Source: Bacillota bacterium
GTDB taxonomy: Bacteria; Bacillota; UBA4882; UBA8346
Length of the DNA stretch: 64,000 nt
NCBI GenBank assembly: GCA_023417475.1
Contig: JAEZFP010000028.1
Location: 1-64,000, forward strand
Direction: 5' to 3'
The position numbers and the translations under genes were made by a program. Position 1 is the stretch's first letter. Every line of letters begins with the position of its first letter. The notes beneath the pieces are model-generated. The model did no database searches. It was given only the letters and a program-made list of their open reading frames with translations, and was not told where the DNA came from. Positions 42,825-50,746 of this stretch are shown piece by piece.

Positions 42825-43475
42825 TCACTCGTCCGCCGCCGGAACCGTCAGCCACTCCGGTTCATCCAGCAAGCCTTGCAACGTCTGATAATACCGTCCC
42901 ACATGCAAACCGTCGAGCAAGGCGTGGTGGGCCTGGACGGAGAAAGGCAGCCGGTATCTGCCGTTTTCCAGGGAATATTTACCCCAGGCCAAGCGGGGCA
43001 CCGAATCAGCCGGGCGGTGCAGCGGGTGCATGATCTGGGTGAAGGCCACCCAGGGAAGGCAGGTGATGAAGAGCAAATCGTCCCGGCCCGGCGCATCGCT
43101 TAAGTTAACCGTCTCGCCCAACCGTTCCAGTTCGGCGGCGACCGCTTGGGTAAACCGGTCCAGCTCGGGCGTATAATCGACATTGCAAAAACCGAACACT
43201 TCGTCCCGGGTGAGATAAGTAAACGAGGGGTGAACCCGGTCGTGCGCGACCACCTGCGCGCCGCGGATCCGGTAGCGAAACTCCGGGATCGCGTTGGCGG
43301 TCCGCGCCGCCAAATAAACCATGGTGTGATAGAAGGAACGGCCCGACTGTTTGCAACGGCGCAACACTTCGGTCACGTCCACCGGCGCGGTCAGGCTGAA
43401 ATGGGGCGAGTCCATGCCCTGAAACATCGCGAAATGCTCCCGCCGTTTCCAGACGTTTAAATCAAGATACTCCAT
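42825..43475 (-). CDS. CatA-like chloramphenicol acetyltransferase family protein
   Basis: The 216-residue protein belongs to the type A CAT fold: WKRREHFAMFQGMDSPHFSLTAPVDVT at the N-terminus, SFYHTMVYLAARTANAIPEFRYRI, and the catalytic His motif FSVQAHHALLDGLHVGRYY near residue 190 (HH-xxx-DG). It would transfer acetyl from acetyl-CoA to a hydroxyl. CatA enzymes make chloramphenicol resistance, but housekeeping members with unknown acceptors are common, and the neighbour lepB, four bases upstream, does not suggest a resistance island. Base use is like the neighbours. GGGGGG precedes the start. Confidence 0.88.
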   Translation of the reverse strand: MEYLDLNVWKRREHFAMFQGMDSPHFSLTAPVDVTEVLRRCKQSGRSFYHTMVYLAARTANAIPEFRYRIRGAQVVAHDRVHPSFTYLTRDEVFGFCNVDYTPELDRFTQAVAAELERLGETVNLSDAPGRDDLLFITCLPWVAFTQIMHPLHRPADSVPRLAWGKYSLENGRYRLPFSVQAHHALLDGLHVGRYYQTLQGLLDEPEWLTVPAADE

Positions 43476-43479
43476 GGCT

Positions 43480-44037
43480 TTATTCCCCCCTGAATTCCGG
43501 GGGCATTTTGGCGATCACCGGATTGGCGACCACGCTCACTTTGGTGAAAGGCCAAAAGATAAAGGCCGCTTTGCCGATGATATTTTTGACCGGAATAAAG
43601 CCGACTTGGTCTTCGCGACTGTCCAAACTGTTGTTGCGGTTGTCGCCCATCACAAAAACGCTGTCCTCCGGGACGACATGCAACGGATAGTCGCCGAATC
43701 GCTTTTCTTTGATATAGGATTCCGGCACCATCACCCCATCGACGTACACCTTGGAGTTCTCCACCTTGACGCTCTGGTCGGGCCCGGCAATCACCCGTTT
43801 GATATAGAGCCGGCTCGGGTCGTGCGGCGGAATCAACACCACCACGTCGCCGGTCTGCGGCGCCGCCCAGCGGTAAGCCATCCGGTTTACCACCAGATGC
43901 TCTCCGGTGTAAAACGTCGGCTGCATCGACGGACCCTGGACCACAAACGAACGCGCGATAAACACTTCAATAAAAACGATGAATACTACCGCGATAGCGA
44001 ATGACTCGATATTTTCGCGAAAAACGGTTTTTTTCAC
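43480..44037 (-). CDS. lepB: Signal peptidase I
   Basis: The 185-residue membrane protease cleaves signal peptides on the outer face. The GTG start (MKKTVFRENIESFAI) lies 11 bases after GGGGAGG. One transmembrane helix (FAIAVVFIVFIEVFI) is followed by the catalytic Ser in VQGPSMQPTF, catalytic Lys in YIKRVIAGPD, and the GDNR box (MGDNRNNSLDSR). The C-terminal part ends FWPFTKVSVVANP. Length and motifs are normal. It is followed by the CAT-like gene at a four-base gap, so both are cotranscribed. Confidence 0.97.
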   Translation of the reverse strand: MKKTVFRENIESFAIAVVFIVFIEVFIARSFVVQGPSMQPTFYTGEHLVVNRMAYRWAAPQTGDVVVLIPPHDPSRLYIKRVIAGPDQSVKVENSKVYVDGVMVPESYIKEKRFGDYPLHVVPEDSVFVMGDNRNNSLDSREDQVGFIPVKNIIGKAAFIFWPFTKVSVVANPVIAKMPPEFRGE

Positions 44038-44214
44038 AACAATCACAACCTCCCCAAGCTCGAAACGGTCCTCTCCCAATAACGCAAAGAACCGGCCAAT
44101 GTTTCATGGTTCTCCAATGATTTCGCCGTCTGGCTATTATTTCCTTCATGGCGTGGCTGGGAAATAGTAATCTCCGCACGATCGTTTACGGCCGGGCGGA
44201 CTTTCCGGAGTTAA

Positions 44215-44247
44215 AAAACCGGACTAGCCGATAGGCAGTCCGGTTTT
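44215..44247 (-). terminator. Intrinsic terminator of nfnAB
   Basis: AAAACCGGACT and AGTCCGGTTTT form an 11-bp stem. The minus strand continues TTTTTTAACTCC, 20 bases past the nfnB stop. Confidence 0.93.
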
Positions 44248-44267
44248 GATCGTATGAAAAAATAATC

Positions 44268-45662
44268 TCATCCCGCTTGGGAATCCCGCTTCTTCCGGCA
44301 GTACTCCGCCATTTGACGGGCCGCTTTTTTGCCGGCGCCCATGGCGGCGATGACGGTGGCCGCGCCAGTCACGATGTCCCCGCCGGCGAAGACCCCGGGA
44401 ATGCTGGTCTCCAAGGTTTCCGGGTCGGCTTGGATATAGCCGTGCTGATTTAAGGCCAACCCCGCGGTGGTTCGCAGCAGCACCGGATTGGGTCCCTGAC
44501 CGATCGCCACGATCACATTGTCCACCGGGAATTGGAAGTTCGAATCGGGAACGGTTACCGGTCGCCGCCGGCCGCTGGCGTCGGGTTCGCCCAATTCCAT
44601 CTTGATACATTCAATGGCGGCCACTTCCCCCTGGTCATTGCCGATGATCCGGACCGGGTTGTGCAGCAGCCGGAAGATGATCCCTTCCTCCTCGGCGTTT
44701 TCGATCTCTTCATGGCGGGCCGGGAGTTCGTCATGGGAACGGCGGTAGACGATATTCACTTCTTTCGCGCCCAGCCGCAACGAAGTCCGGGCCGCGTCCA
44801 TCGCCACATTGCCGCCGCCGATCACCGCCACCCGCTCGCCCACGCGGACCGGCGTGTCGAATTCCGGGAAGCGGTAGGCTTTCATCAGATTGACCCGGGT
44901 CAGAAACTCGTTGGCCGAATAGACGCCGTTCAAGTTCTCGCCGGGAATGTTTAAAAAGTAAGGCAAGCCGGCGCCGGTGCCGATAAATAGCGTGTCAAAA
45001 CCCTGCTCGAAAAGTTCCGGCACGGTCACGGTCTGACCCACCAGCACGCTGGTCTCGATCCCGACGCCGAGCCGTTTGATATACTCCACTTCCCGGCCGA
45101 CAATCTCCTTGGGCAACCGGAATTGGGGAATACCGTATTGCAATACGCCGCCCGCTTCATGCAACGATTCAAAGACAGTGACTTCAAAACCTTGCAAGGC
45201 CAAGTCGGCCGCCGCGGTCAAACCGGCCGGACCGGCGCCGATGATCGCCGCTTTGCAACCGTTTTTGGCGAGCGCCGGGATGGCTTGCGGCGGTTGGCCG
45301 GCCTCGTAATCGGCCACAAACCGTTCCAACGCGCCGATCGAAACCGGCTCGCCCTTTTTCCCTAAAATACACAAACTTTCACATTGGGATTCCTGGGGGC
45401 AAACCCGACCGCAAATAGCGGGCAGACTGTTCTTCTCCTTAATCGTCGCGGCGGCGCCCGCCAGATCGCCCTCCTTAATCTTGGCGATAAAGTCGGGAAT
45501 AGCCACCTCGACCGGACAGCCTTCGACACAAAACCGTTTTTGGCAATTCAAACAACGGCTCGCCTCCGCCTGCGCCTGTTCCATGGTCAACCCCAAGGCA
45601 ACTTCGTTGAAGTTTTTCCCCCGTTGTTCCGGGTCTTGTTTGGGCATTACTTGGCGCGGCAT
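44268..45662 (-). CDS. nfnB: NfnB/GltD-like NADPH-dependent flavoprotein, large subunit
   Basis: The 464-residue protein resembles the small subunit of glutamate synthase and NfnB (large subunit of NADH-dependent ferredoxin:NADP+ oxidoreductase). N-terminal [4Fe-4S] Cys pattern RCLNCQKRFCVEGCPV and CGRVCPQESQCESLC; FAD loop IGAGPAGLTAA; NADPH loop VIGGGNVAMDAA; C-terminal FAD patch TSIPGVFAGGDIVTGAATV. The ATG start has GGAGGG six bases upstream and overlaps the upstream gene by 16 bases. Next to the FNR-like gene this forms NfnAB, which in anaerobes balances reduced ferredoxin with NADPH by flavin-based electron bifurcation. An alternative, sulfide-dehydrogenase or glutamate-synthase-like role, cannot be excluded. 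Confidence 0.9.
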   Translation of the reverse strand: MPRQVMPKQDPEQRGKNFNEVALGLTMEQAQAEASRCLNCQKRFCVEGCPVEVAIPDFIAKIKEGDLAGAAATIKEKNSLPAICGRVCPQESQCESLCILGKKGEPVSIGALERFVADYEAGQPPQAIPALAKNGCKAAIIGAGPAGLTAAADLALQGFEVTVFESLHEAGGVLQYGIPQFRLPKEIVGREVEYIKRLGVGIETSVLVGQTVTVPELFEQGFDTLFIGTGAGLPYFLNIPGENLNGVYSANEFLTRVNLMKAYRFPEFDTPVRVGERVAVIGGGNVAMDAARTSLRLGAKEVNIVYRRSHDELPARHEEIENAEEEGIIFRLLHNPVRIIGNDQGEVAAIECIKMELGEPDASGRRRPVTVPDSNFQFPVDNVIVAIGQGPNPVLLRTTAGLALNQHGYIQADPETLETSIPGVFAGGDIVTGAATVIAAMGAGKKAARQMAEYCRKKRDSQAG

Positions 45663-46501
45663 CGACAACCCTCCATTCCTTCATGTTCTTCCTGAAAGGC
45701 CAGATAAACGTTTTTTTCCTGATTATGATAATAACGTTGGCGTTGGCGCAACTCGGCAAAATCGACTTGCAATCCGTCAAACGCCGGACCGTCGACACAA
45801 CAGAACTTACTCTCGCCGCCCACCGTCACCCGGCAGCCGCCGCACATCCCCGTTCCGTCGACCATGACGGCGTTGAGACTGACCACGGTTTTGACATTCA
45901 GTTCCCGGGTCACTTGGCAACAGGCGTCCATCATCGGTACCGGACCAATGGCGATCACTTCAGCCACTCGCTTGGTTTCCAAAACGCGACGCAACGGCCC
46001 GGTGACCAAACCATGCTCCCCGAAACTGCCGTCGTCGGTGGTGATGATCAACTCATGGCTGACCGCTTGCAACTCTTCCGTCAAAATGAGCATCTCTTGG
46101 CGTTGCGCGCCTAAAATGGTGATCACCTGATTCCCCGCTTCATAAAGCGCTTTAACTTTCGGGTAAAGCGGCGCCGCTCCCAAACCGCCGGCCACGCCAA
46201 CCACCGTGCCCAGCTTTTCGATGGGATACGGCGTGCCCAACGGCCCCAAAACATCGGCAAACCGGTCGCCGGCCTCCAGCGCGGCGATCATTGCCGAACT
46301 CTTGCCAACCTCCTGAATGATCAGCGTGATGCTCCCCCGATTGCGATCAAAATCGGCGATGGTCAGCGGAATCCGTTCCGCGCGGTCTTGCAACCGGACC
46401 ATAACGAAATGACCGGGCTGCGCTTTCGCGGCGATCCGGGGCGCCTGAATCACCAGTCTGGCAATTCGTGGCGCCAGTACATCCTTGGCGATTACCTCCA
46501 A
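45647..46501 (-). CDS. nfnA: NfnA-like FAD/NAD-binding [2Fe-2S] protein, small subunit
   Basis: The 284-residue protein has a ferredoxin-reductase fold: FAD domain (PGHFVMVRL; RIPLTIADFD), NAD loop (GTVVGVAGGLGAAPLYP) and a C-terminal Cys cluster GTGMCGGCRVTV...FCCVDGPAFDG typical of dihydroorotate-dehydrogenase electron-transfer and NfnA subunits. Start is TTG with GGAGGGAG six bases upstream. It is followed by the NfnB-like gene with a 16-base overlap, so both are made together. The pair points to an anaerobic lifestyle. The C-terminal tail (EEHEGMEGCRCRAK) carries two extra Cys. Confidence 0.9.
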   Translation of the reverse strand: MEVIAKDVLAPRIARLVIQAPRIAAKAQPGHFVMVRLQDRAERIPLTIADFDRNRGSITLIIQEVGKSSAMIAALEAGDRFADVLGPLGTPYPIEKLGTVVGVAGGLGAAPLYPKVKALYEAGNQVITILGAQRQEMLILTEELQAVSHELIITTDDGSFGEHGLVTGPLRRVLETKRVAEVIAIGPVPMMDACCQVTRELNVKTVVSLNAVMVDGTGMCGGCRVTVGGESKFCCVDGPAFDGLQVDFAELRQRQRYYHNQEKNVYLAFQEEHEGMEGCRCRAK

Positions 46502-46883
46502 ATGACTCCCTCCTTATCAGCGATTCCAAATATCGAATAATTTGCATTTATGTTATCATTTTCCACGTCAAGCTGCGGAAATGTCGTTTGTATTCCATCC
46601 ATCATACAACATTATCGACCGTTCAGAAATATAATTTGCAATTTTAAAGAAAAGTTAACTCCCCTGAGTATAACATAAAAAAAAAGCGGGCCGCAAGCCC
46701 GCATCCCCCTTTTTTCGGCGGGTTCCGCCTTAACTGTCGATTAATAAACACAAGATATGGGTTGCAAATCGCAGAACCACACTAAATATTGTATGCCGCT
46801 CCAGAACGCCATTGGGGAAAATTTTCTAATTAGGCGACGTAACATTGCGGATGTCGAAACAAGCCGTTCGCGGCGGATTACGC
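46502..46883. other. AT-rich gap with a terminator, nothing else seen
   Basis: The 382 bases between nfnA and the holin-like gene contain the terminator described separately near 46690 and an AT-rich stretch (46530-46680) that must hold the nfnA promoter. No gene was seen. Confidence 0.4.
46676..46702 (-). terminator. Intrinsic terminator for the holin-like gene
   Basis: GCGGGC (46686) pairs with GCCCGC (46697) and the minus strand runs into a long T-tract (ten or so T). It is about 180 bases past the stop of the holin-like gene. Confidence 0.8.
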
Positions 46884-47330
46884 TTAACCCGCCGCCCGGA
46901 TTCGTGACCGCCCCGGCTGAACCGGCGAAGCCGGCCGGGATTCGCCCCGTTTCAAGTCGTAAACGGTCGCTTCAATTTTGGTGGCCACCAGGTTAAACAA
47001 GGAACCGAATCCTTTTTGCAACAGCCGGGGGACTTTCGACCCCAACCGGGTCAGGACCAATTCCACCGCCTTGCTTTTGATCTGTTGCGCCTCGTCGGGA
47101 GTGAGTTTCCCGTCGGCCCGCGCTTTTTTCAAATCTTCGACCACTGTCTGGTTAAGCTCCTTGACCACGCTGATCACCGCTTCGTCCAGGACCACCAACG
47201 CCTGGGCCAGCCGGCTGTTCCGGTACCGGACGGTCAAAAAAAGCGACGCCGCGGTCAGCGCGTAAACGCTCCCGGCTGTTACCAGCGGGAGTCCGTAGAT
47301 TAACAAATCGGCGATTGATTCAGGTGTCAC
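46884..47330 (-). CDS. Phage holin LLH-like membrane protein
   Basis: The 148-residue protein starts at GTG (MTPESIADLLIYGLP) with GAGGG six bases upstream. It has one N-terminal hydrophobic segment (PLVTAGSVYALTAASLFLTV) and then a long amphipathic part with the AV-EL--T--EDLKKA---GKLTP-EA--IK--A pattern of phage holins of superfamily LLH. The C-terminal tail is Arg/Pro/Ser-rich. No phage genes are near, so it may be a domesticated holin-like scaffold or an unrelated single-helix protein. Family call is moderate. Confidence 0.6.
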   Translation of the reverse strand: MTPESIADLLIYGLPLVTAGSVYALTAASLFLTVRYRNSRLAQALVVLDEAVISVVKELNQTVVEDLKKARADGKLTPDEAQQIKSKAVELVLTRLGSKVPRLLQKGFGSLFNLVATKIEATVYDLKRGESRPASPVQPGRSRIRAAG

Positions 47331-47483
47331 TTTATTCCCTCGCTTCACCCCGCGCCATCAGTCGCGCGGTTCGTTTTCAGTTCCTTAATAATATATTACC
47401 CGGGCGCCGCCAAGGGTTCCATCCGGAGCAACGGTTTTGGCTTTTATCGTTTTAAACCCGGCGACTTTGTCCATACTAAACCC

Positions 47484-48203
47484 ATGGCCACCATTTATTT
47501 AGGAATCTCCGGATTTTCCTATCCGGAATGGCTTGGGACGTTTTATCCGGCCAACTTGCCGGCCGCCGCAATGCTCTCGTTTTACGCGGCCCGTTTGCCA
47601 ACGGTCGAACTGAACAATTCGTTCTACCGCCTGCCGACTCCGGCTATGATCGAGCGTTGGCGGGAAGCGGTCCCGGACGGCTTCCGATTCAGCGTCAAAG
47701 CTCGCCGGACCATTACCGCCGGGACCGGCGCCCATCGCGAATTGCTGGAGAAATTCGCCGCGCTGTTGTTGCCGCTGGGTCCCAAATTGGGTCCGGTTTT
47801 GTTTCAATTCCCGGTCAACGCCGGGCTGACCCAACTCGAAACATTCGCAGCGGCGCTGCGCGCAACGCCCCACGCCGCCGCCCTCCGGCCGGTCATCGAG
47901 GTGCGCAACCCCAAACTTTGGGGCGCCCCCTTGTTTGAATGGAGCGCCGCCCGCAAGCTGACGTTATGCTTCAATGACCGTTTCGCGATCCCGGCGACCT
48001 GGCCGGAACCGCGCGCCGGAATCGCTTATCTCCGGTTGCGCAACGGCCCCTACGCTCCGGCGCAAATTGCCGAATGGGTCGCTCGCTTCGAATGCTGGCG
48101 GAACCGAGGGGTCGATTGTTACGTTTATTTACGACATGAGCAAGCAGCTCCCGAGCTAGCCCAACTTTTTTTGAACAATTACCGTAGCGAAAACGTTCAT
48201 TAA
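47484..48203 (+). CDS. DUF72 domain protein
   Basis: The 239-residue cytosolic protein matches the DUF72 (YecE-like) barrel: IYLGISGFSYPEW at the start, YAARLPTVELNNSFYRLPT, FRFSVKARRTIT, LGPVLFQFPVN, VIEVRNPKLW and IAYLRLRN. The fold is TIM-barrel-like with a conserved Glu and His region, but the function of DUF72 is not established. Monocistronic between the holin-like gene and dacF. The C-terminal region (RHEQAAPELAQLFLNNY) completes the barrel. Confidence 0.93.
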   Translation: MATIYLGISGFSYPEWLGTFYPANLPAAAMLSFYAARLPTVELNNSFYRLPTPAMIERWREAVPDGFRFSVKARRTITAGTGAHRELLEKFAALLLPLGPKLGPVLFQFPVNAGLTQLETFAAALRATPHAAALRPVIEVRNPKLWGAPLFEWSAARKLTLCFNDRFAIPATWPEPRAGIAYLRLRNGPYAPAQIAEWVARFECWRNRGVDCYVYLRHEQAAPELAQLFLNNYRSENVH

Positions 48204-48380
48204 AAGGTCACCCCGGTTAAGATTCCTTTCGTGGCAAGACCCGATCTTCATTAAATTGTAATTAAGAATCCGGGGAATTTGTTCGATAACTAGATAAGTG
48301 ACCTTCGCTTCATTGCGAGGTTGTTTTGAACGTTGTCGCAAAGCATTTTTCCATCATGTTCTACAAAGGAGACTGTCCCG

Positions 48381-49199
48381 GTGAAACCCAAATTTGCTTA
48401 CTTACTTTTACTCTTGGCACTCCTGGCGTTTTTGCCCCTGAGCACCCTGGCCGAACCCGCCTCGCCCGTCGTTACCGCCAAAGCCGCCGTCCTCTTGGAT
48501 ACCGTTACCGGAAAGATTATTTACGCCAAAAACGCCGAGTTCGCGATGGCCCCGGCCAGCACCACCAAGATCATGACCGCGATTTTGGCTATTGAAAACT
48601 TCAACCTCCGTAAAACCGTCAACATCCCCCGGGAAGCGACCGGCGTCGAAGGAACCTCGATGAATCTCGCCACCGGCGAACAGTTGACCATGGAAGATCT
48701 GCTCTATGGTTTAATGCTCGTCTCCGGCAACGACGCCGCCATTGCCATCGCCAACGCCATCGCCGGGAACGAGGAACGGTTCGCCCGGATGATGACCAAT
48801 AAGGCTCGCACGCTTGGACTGACCAACACCAACTTTAAAAACCCCAACGGGCTCCCCGCGGTCAATCATTATTCCACCGCCCGGGATCTGGCTTACCTGA
48901 CCAAATACGCCATGCGCAATCCGACGTTCGCCCAGATCGTTCGGACCAAAATGAAAACGGTCCCCGGGCCGAAGCCCAACGAACCGCAGGTCCTGTACAA
49001 TCATAACAAACTGCTCTGGCGTTATCCTTATACCATTGGGGTCAAAACCGGTTACACCTTGACCGCCGGCGGCTGTCTCGTCTCCTCCGCCAAAAAAAAC
49101 GGCGTGACCTTGATCAGTGTCGTTTTGAAATCCAACGCCATTTATGACGACAGCATCAAACTGTTCGATTATGGCTTCAAATTAAAAAAAGTGATGTAG
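48381..49199 (+). CDS. dacF: D-alanyl-D-alanine carboxypeptidase (DacF/PBP5 type)
   Basis: The 272-residue exported enzyme trims the terminal D-Ala of peptidoglycan pentapeptides. Start is GTG (MKPKFAYLLLLL) with AAAGGAG nine bases upstream. The signal peptide ends at STLAEPA. Active-site motifs are S60-x-x-K63 in APASTTKIM, SGN in LMLVSGNDAA and KTG in IGVKTGYTL. The C-terminal membrane-anchoring domain of longer PBP5 proteins is absent, as in short DacF-type versions. A terminator follows. Confidence 0.94.
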   Translation: MKPKFAYLLLLLALLAFLPLSTLAEPASPVVTAKAAVLLDTVTGKIIYAKNAEFAMAPASTTKIMTAILAIENFNLRKTVNIPREATGVEGTSMNLATGEQLTMEDLLYGLMLVSGNDAAIAIANAIAGNEERFARMMTNKARTLGLTNTNFKNPNGLPAVNHYSTARDLAYLTKYAMRNPTFAQIVRTKMKTVPGPKPNEPQVLYNHNKLLWRYPYTIGVKTGYTLTAGGCLVSSAKKNGVTLISVVLKSNAIYDDSIKLFDYGFKLKKVM

Positions 49200-49227
49200 G
49201 TCGTCGAAACTTCGAACCCTCCATTCG

Positions 49228-49268
49228 AAACAAAACCGACCGGTCAATTGGACCGGTCGGTTTTGTTT
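49228..49268 (+). terminator. Terminator of dacF
   Basis: An 18-bp perfect stem with arms 49228-49245 and 49251-49268 (core ACCGACCGGTC/GACCGGTCGGT), loop AATTG. The right arm ends in TTTTGTTT. The left A-run would let it work in reverse. Confidence 0.93.
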
Positions 49269-49467
49269 GGCAATTGCCGAGACGTTTGGCCTGACTTTGG
49301 AGTTGTACCGTCCGGCCATCCGGCGCGACCCCGGTTATACCCCGGTCCCAATTTCGATGAAATACCATTCGCCTCGTTCCCCTTGCCCGGGATTTTTAAT
49401 ATTTTATTACCAAAGGGAATCAAGACCCTGGCACCAACCGGTCTTTTGATATGAAGGAGGGTATGTT

Positions 49468-49698
49468 ATGAGTCATCGCGGTTGCTACTGCGTTAAATAT
49501 GAAGACCCTTGCCGGAAGAAAGAAAAAGAATGCAAAAAGAAGAAAAAATGCAAGTGCAAAAAGGAAAAGTGCAAGTGCAAATGCCGCAAACCCGATCCAT
49601 GCGGCGGCGGAAATGCATTCAGAGGCGAGGAACTGGCTTTTCTCATCTTTTTAGTTTTAATTCTCTTAATTATTTCCACAACAACTTTTGTCGTTTAA
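49468..49698 (+). CDS. Tiny Cys/Lys-rich membrane-anchored protein
   Basis: A 76-residue protein with AGGAGG seven bases before ATG and a terminator after it, so it is surely expressed. The N-terminal half (residues 1-50) is extremely rich in Cys and Lys (about 11 Cys and 18 Lys), with CxC pairs around KCKCKKEKCKCKCRK. A Gly-rich hinge (CGGGNAF) leads to a C-terminal hydrophobic segment FLIFLVLILLIISTTTFVV. The Cys pattern could bind metals, or be a cross-linked spore-coat type protein; its tail recalls small YjcZ-type sporulation proteins. No family assigned. Confidence 0.8.
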   Translation: MSHRGCYCVKYEDPCRKKEKECKKKKKCKCKKEKCKCKCRKPDPCGGGNAFRGEELAFLIFLVLILLIISTTTFVV

Positions 49699-49753
49699 CG
49701 CGCACCGGTCAAACAACCCAAGGGATCTGCTGTTAAGTCCATAATAAAACCAC

Positions 49754-49785
49754 CACCCGGCCGGAGAACCAGCCGGGTGTTTTTT
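49754..49785. terminator. Bidirectional terminator between the tiny membrane protein and the RQC-type gene
   Basis: CACCCGGC and GCCGGGTG form an 8-bp stem with TTTTTT after it on plus. The minus strand carries TGGTGG then TTTTATT, a weaker exit for the gene at 49784. Confidence 0.85.
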
Positions 49786-50467
49786 ATGACAATCCGCCGG
49801 GGTTGGACCGCAATTGTTTCCGATTGCGATATTCGGCCAAATCGACCAGGTTGTTGGGATAAGCCGGGCATTCCTCCGCGACCCGGTAGGCGCCGACCCG
49901 CGACAACGTGCCGATGACTTCATGAATGGCTTTTTGGACCTTCTTGTAATCCACTTTGGCCCAAGCCTCCAACACCGGAATGAACCCCCGGTCCCCGGTG
50001 GCCTCAATCTTCGCCAAAAGCAGCAAAATCATCGACCGGTCCCGATCTTTCAAGGTGTATACCTGTTCAAATTGACCGCTTTTTGATTCGCGCTCCAAAA
50101 TCTCCAACAGTTCGTCGGTATAAGTATCTTTCTCAATGGCCCAGCCCCGTTCGGTATAGGCCAGCAACGGCAATCGGTAATCGTATTCCAGTTTCAGATA
50201 ACCATTGATAATTGCCCAGTCCACCTTGGCGGTGATCGCCTCAATGGACAAAGCGCGATAAAAGCCGTAGACCGGACTTTGGTCCAAGCCCAACTCCAAC
50301 AGTTTCTTTGCTCGGGAACCCTTGAGGACTTTGACTAGCATCGCCCGGCCGCCGCGCATGATTAGGTTATCCGCGCCGCGTAAAATCGCCCGGACTTCTT
50401 CATATGGTAAGTCGGTAATCCCTTTCGGGTCCAGGGTCACATTGACCTGATTGACTCGCTTACCCAT
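49784..50467 (-). CDS. RQC-domain (RecQ C-terminal-like) DNA-binding protein
   Basis: The 227-residue protein has a winged-helix RQC-type domain in residues 24-120: ILRGADNLIMRGGRAMLVKVLKGSRAKKLLE, SPVYGFYRALS, WAIINGYLKLEYDYRLPLLAYTERG. These match the RecQ C-terminal domain that binds DNA duplex ends, found here without any helicase domains, as in the 'RQC-minor' families. The C-terminal half (residues 125-227) is helical with HEAT-like pairs (SMILLLLAKIEATGDRGFIPVLEAW). Start at ATG after AAAGGAT/AGGGG. Divergent from xylR. A DNA-repair or regulatory role is possible; unproved. Confidence 0.8.
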   Translation of the reverse strand: MGKRVNQVNVTLDPKGITDLPYEEVRAILRGADNLIMRGGRAMLVKVLKGSRAKKLLELGLDQSPVYGFYRALSIEAITAKVDWAIINGYLKLEYDYRLPLLAYTERGWAIEKDTYTDELLEILERESKSGQFEQVYTLKDRDRSMILLLLAKIEATGDRGFIPVLEAWAKVDYKKVQKAIHEVIGTLSRVGAYRVAEECPAYPNNLVDLAEYRNRKQLRSNPGGLS

Positions 50468-50693
50468 GTTTCCCCTATCCTTTACCATTTTAGTAACCGT
50501 TTTGGCGGTTCTATTTTTTTATTCGCTATCTTTTAGCCGACTCCTTCTGAAAGCTGGCCGCGATCTTTTTCCTGGAAAAATTAAATCGATTTATCCCATT
50601 TAGCTTTACGTTTAATCCAAAAATTTCTCCGGGTCCGGCCGCCTGTTTTCAAAAAATTTCCGGTCCGGCAGGAATACCTGACCCATCAGCGAA

Positions 50694-50729
50694 TATAATA
50701 AAATACTTTTTAAAAGTTTATTCAAAAGT
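50694..50729 (+). promoter_or_regulatory. xylR promoter -10 and operator-like palindrome
   Basis: TATAAT at 50694-50699 is followed by the 13-base palindrome ACTTTTTAAAAGT (50705-50717) at the expected start site, with another AAAAGT at 50724. This is a likely binding site for the ROK repressor, which normally binds AT-rich palindromes and autoregulates. Confidence 0.55.
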
Positions 50730-50746
50730 CAAAGGATGAACTCATT

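Noticed and set aside
42714..43103. Open frame over the locus 2 array and the CAT-like gene
   Set aside because: Antisense shadow of the CAT-like gene plus the repeat; composition is that of a shadow.
42825..43475. Antibiotic-resistance island around the CAT-like gene
   Set aside because: No transposase, integron or unusual base use; the gene follows lepB closely and the family has housekeeping members.
46884..47330. Holin-like gene as sign of a prophage
   Set aside because: No endolysin, integrase, structural genes or attachment-site repeats nearby; neighbours are housekeeping genes.
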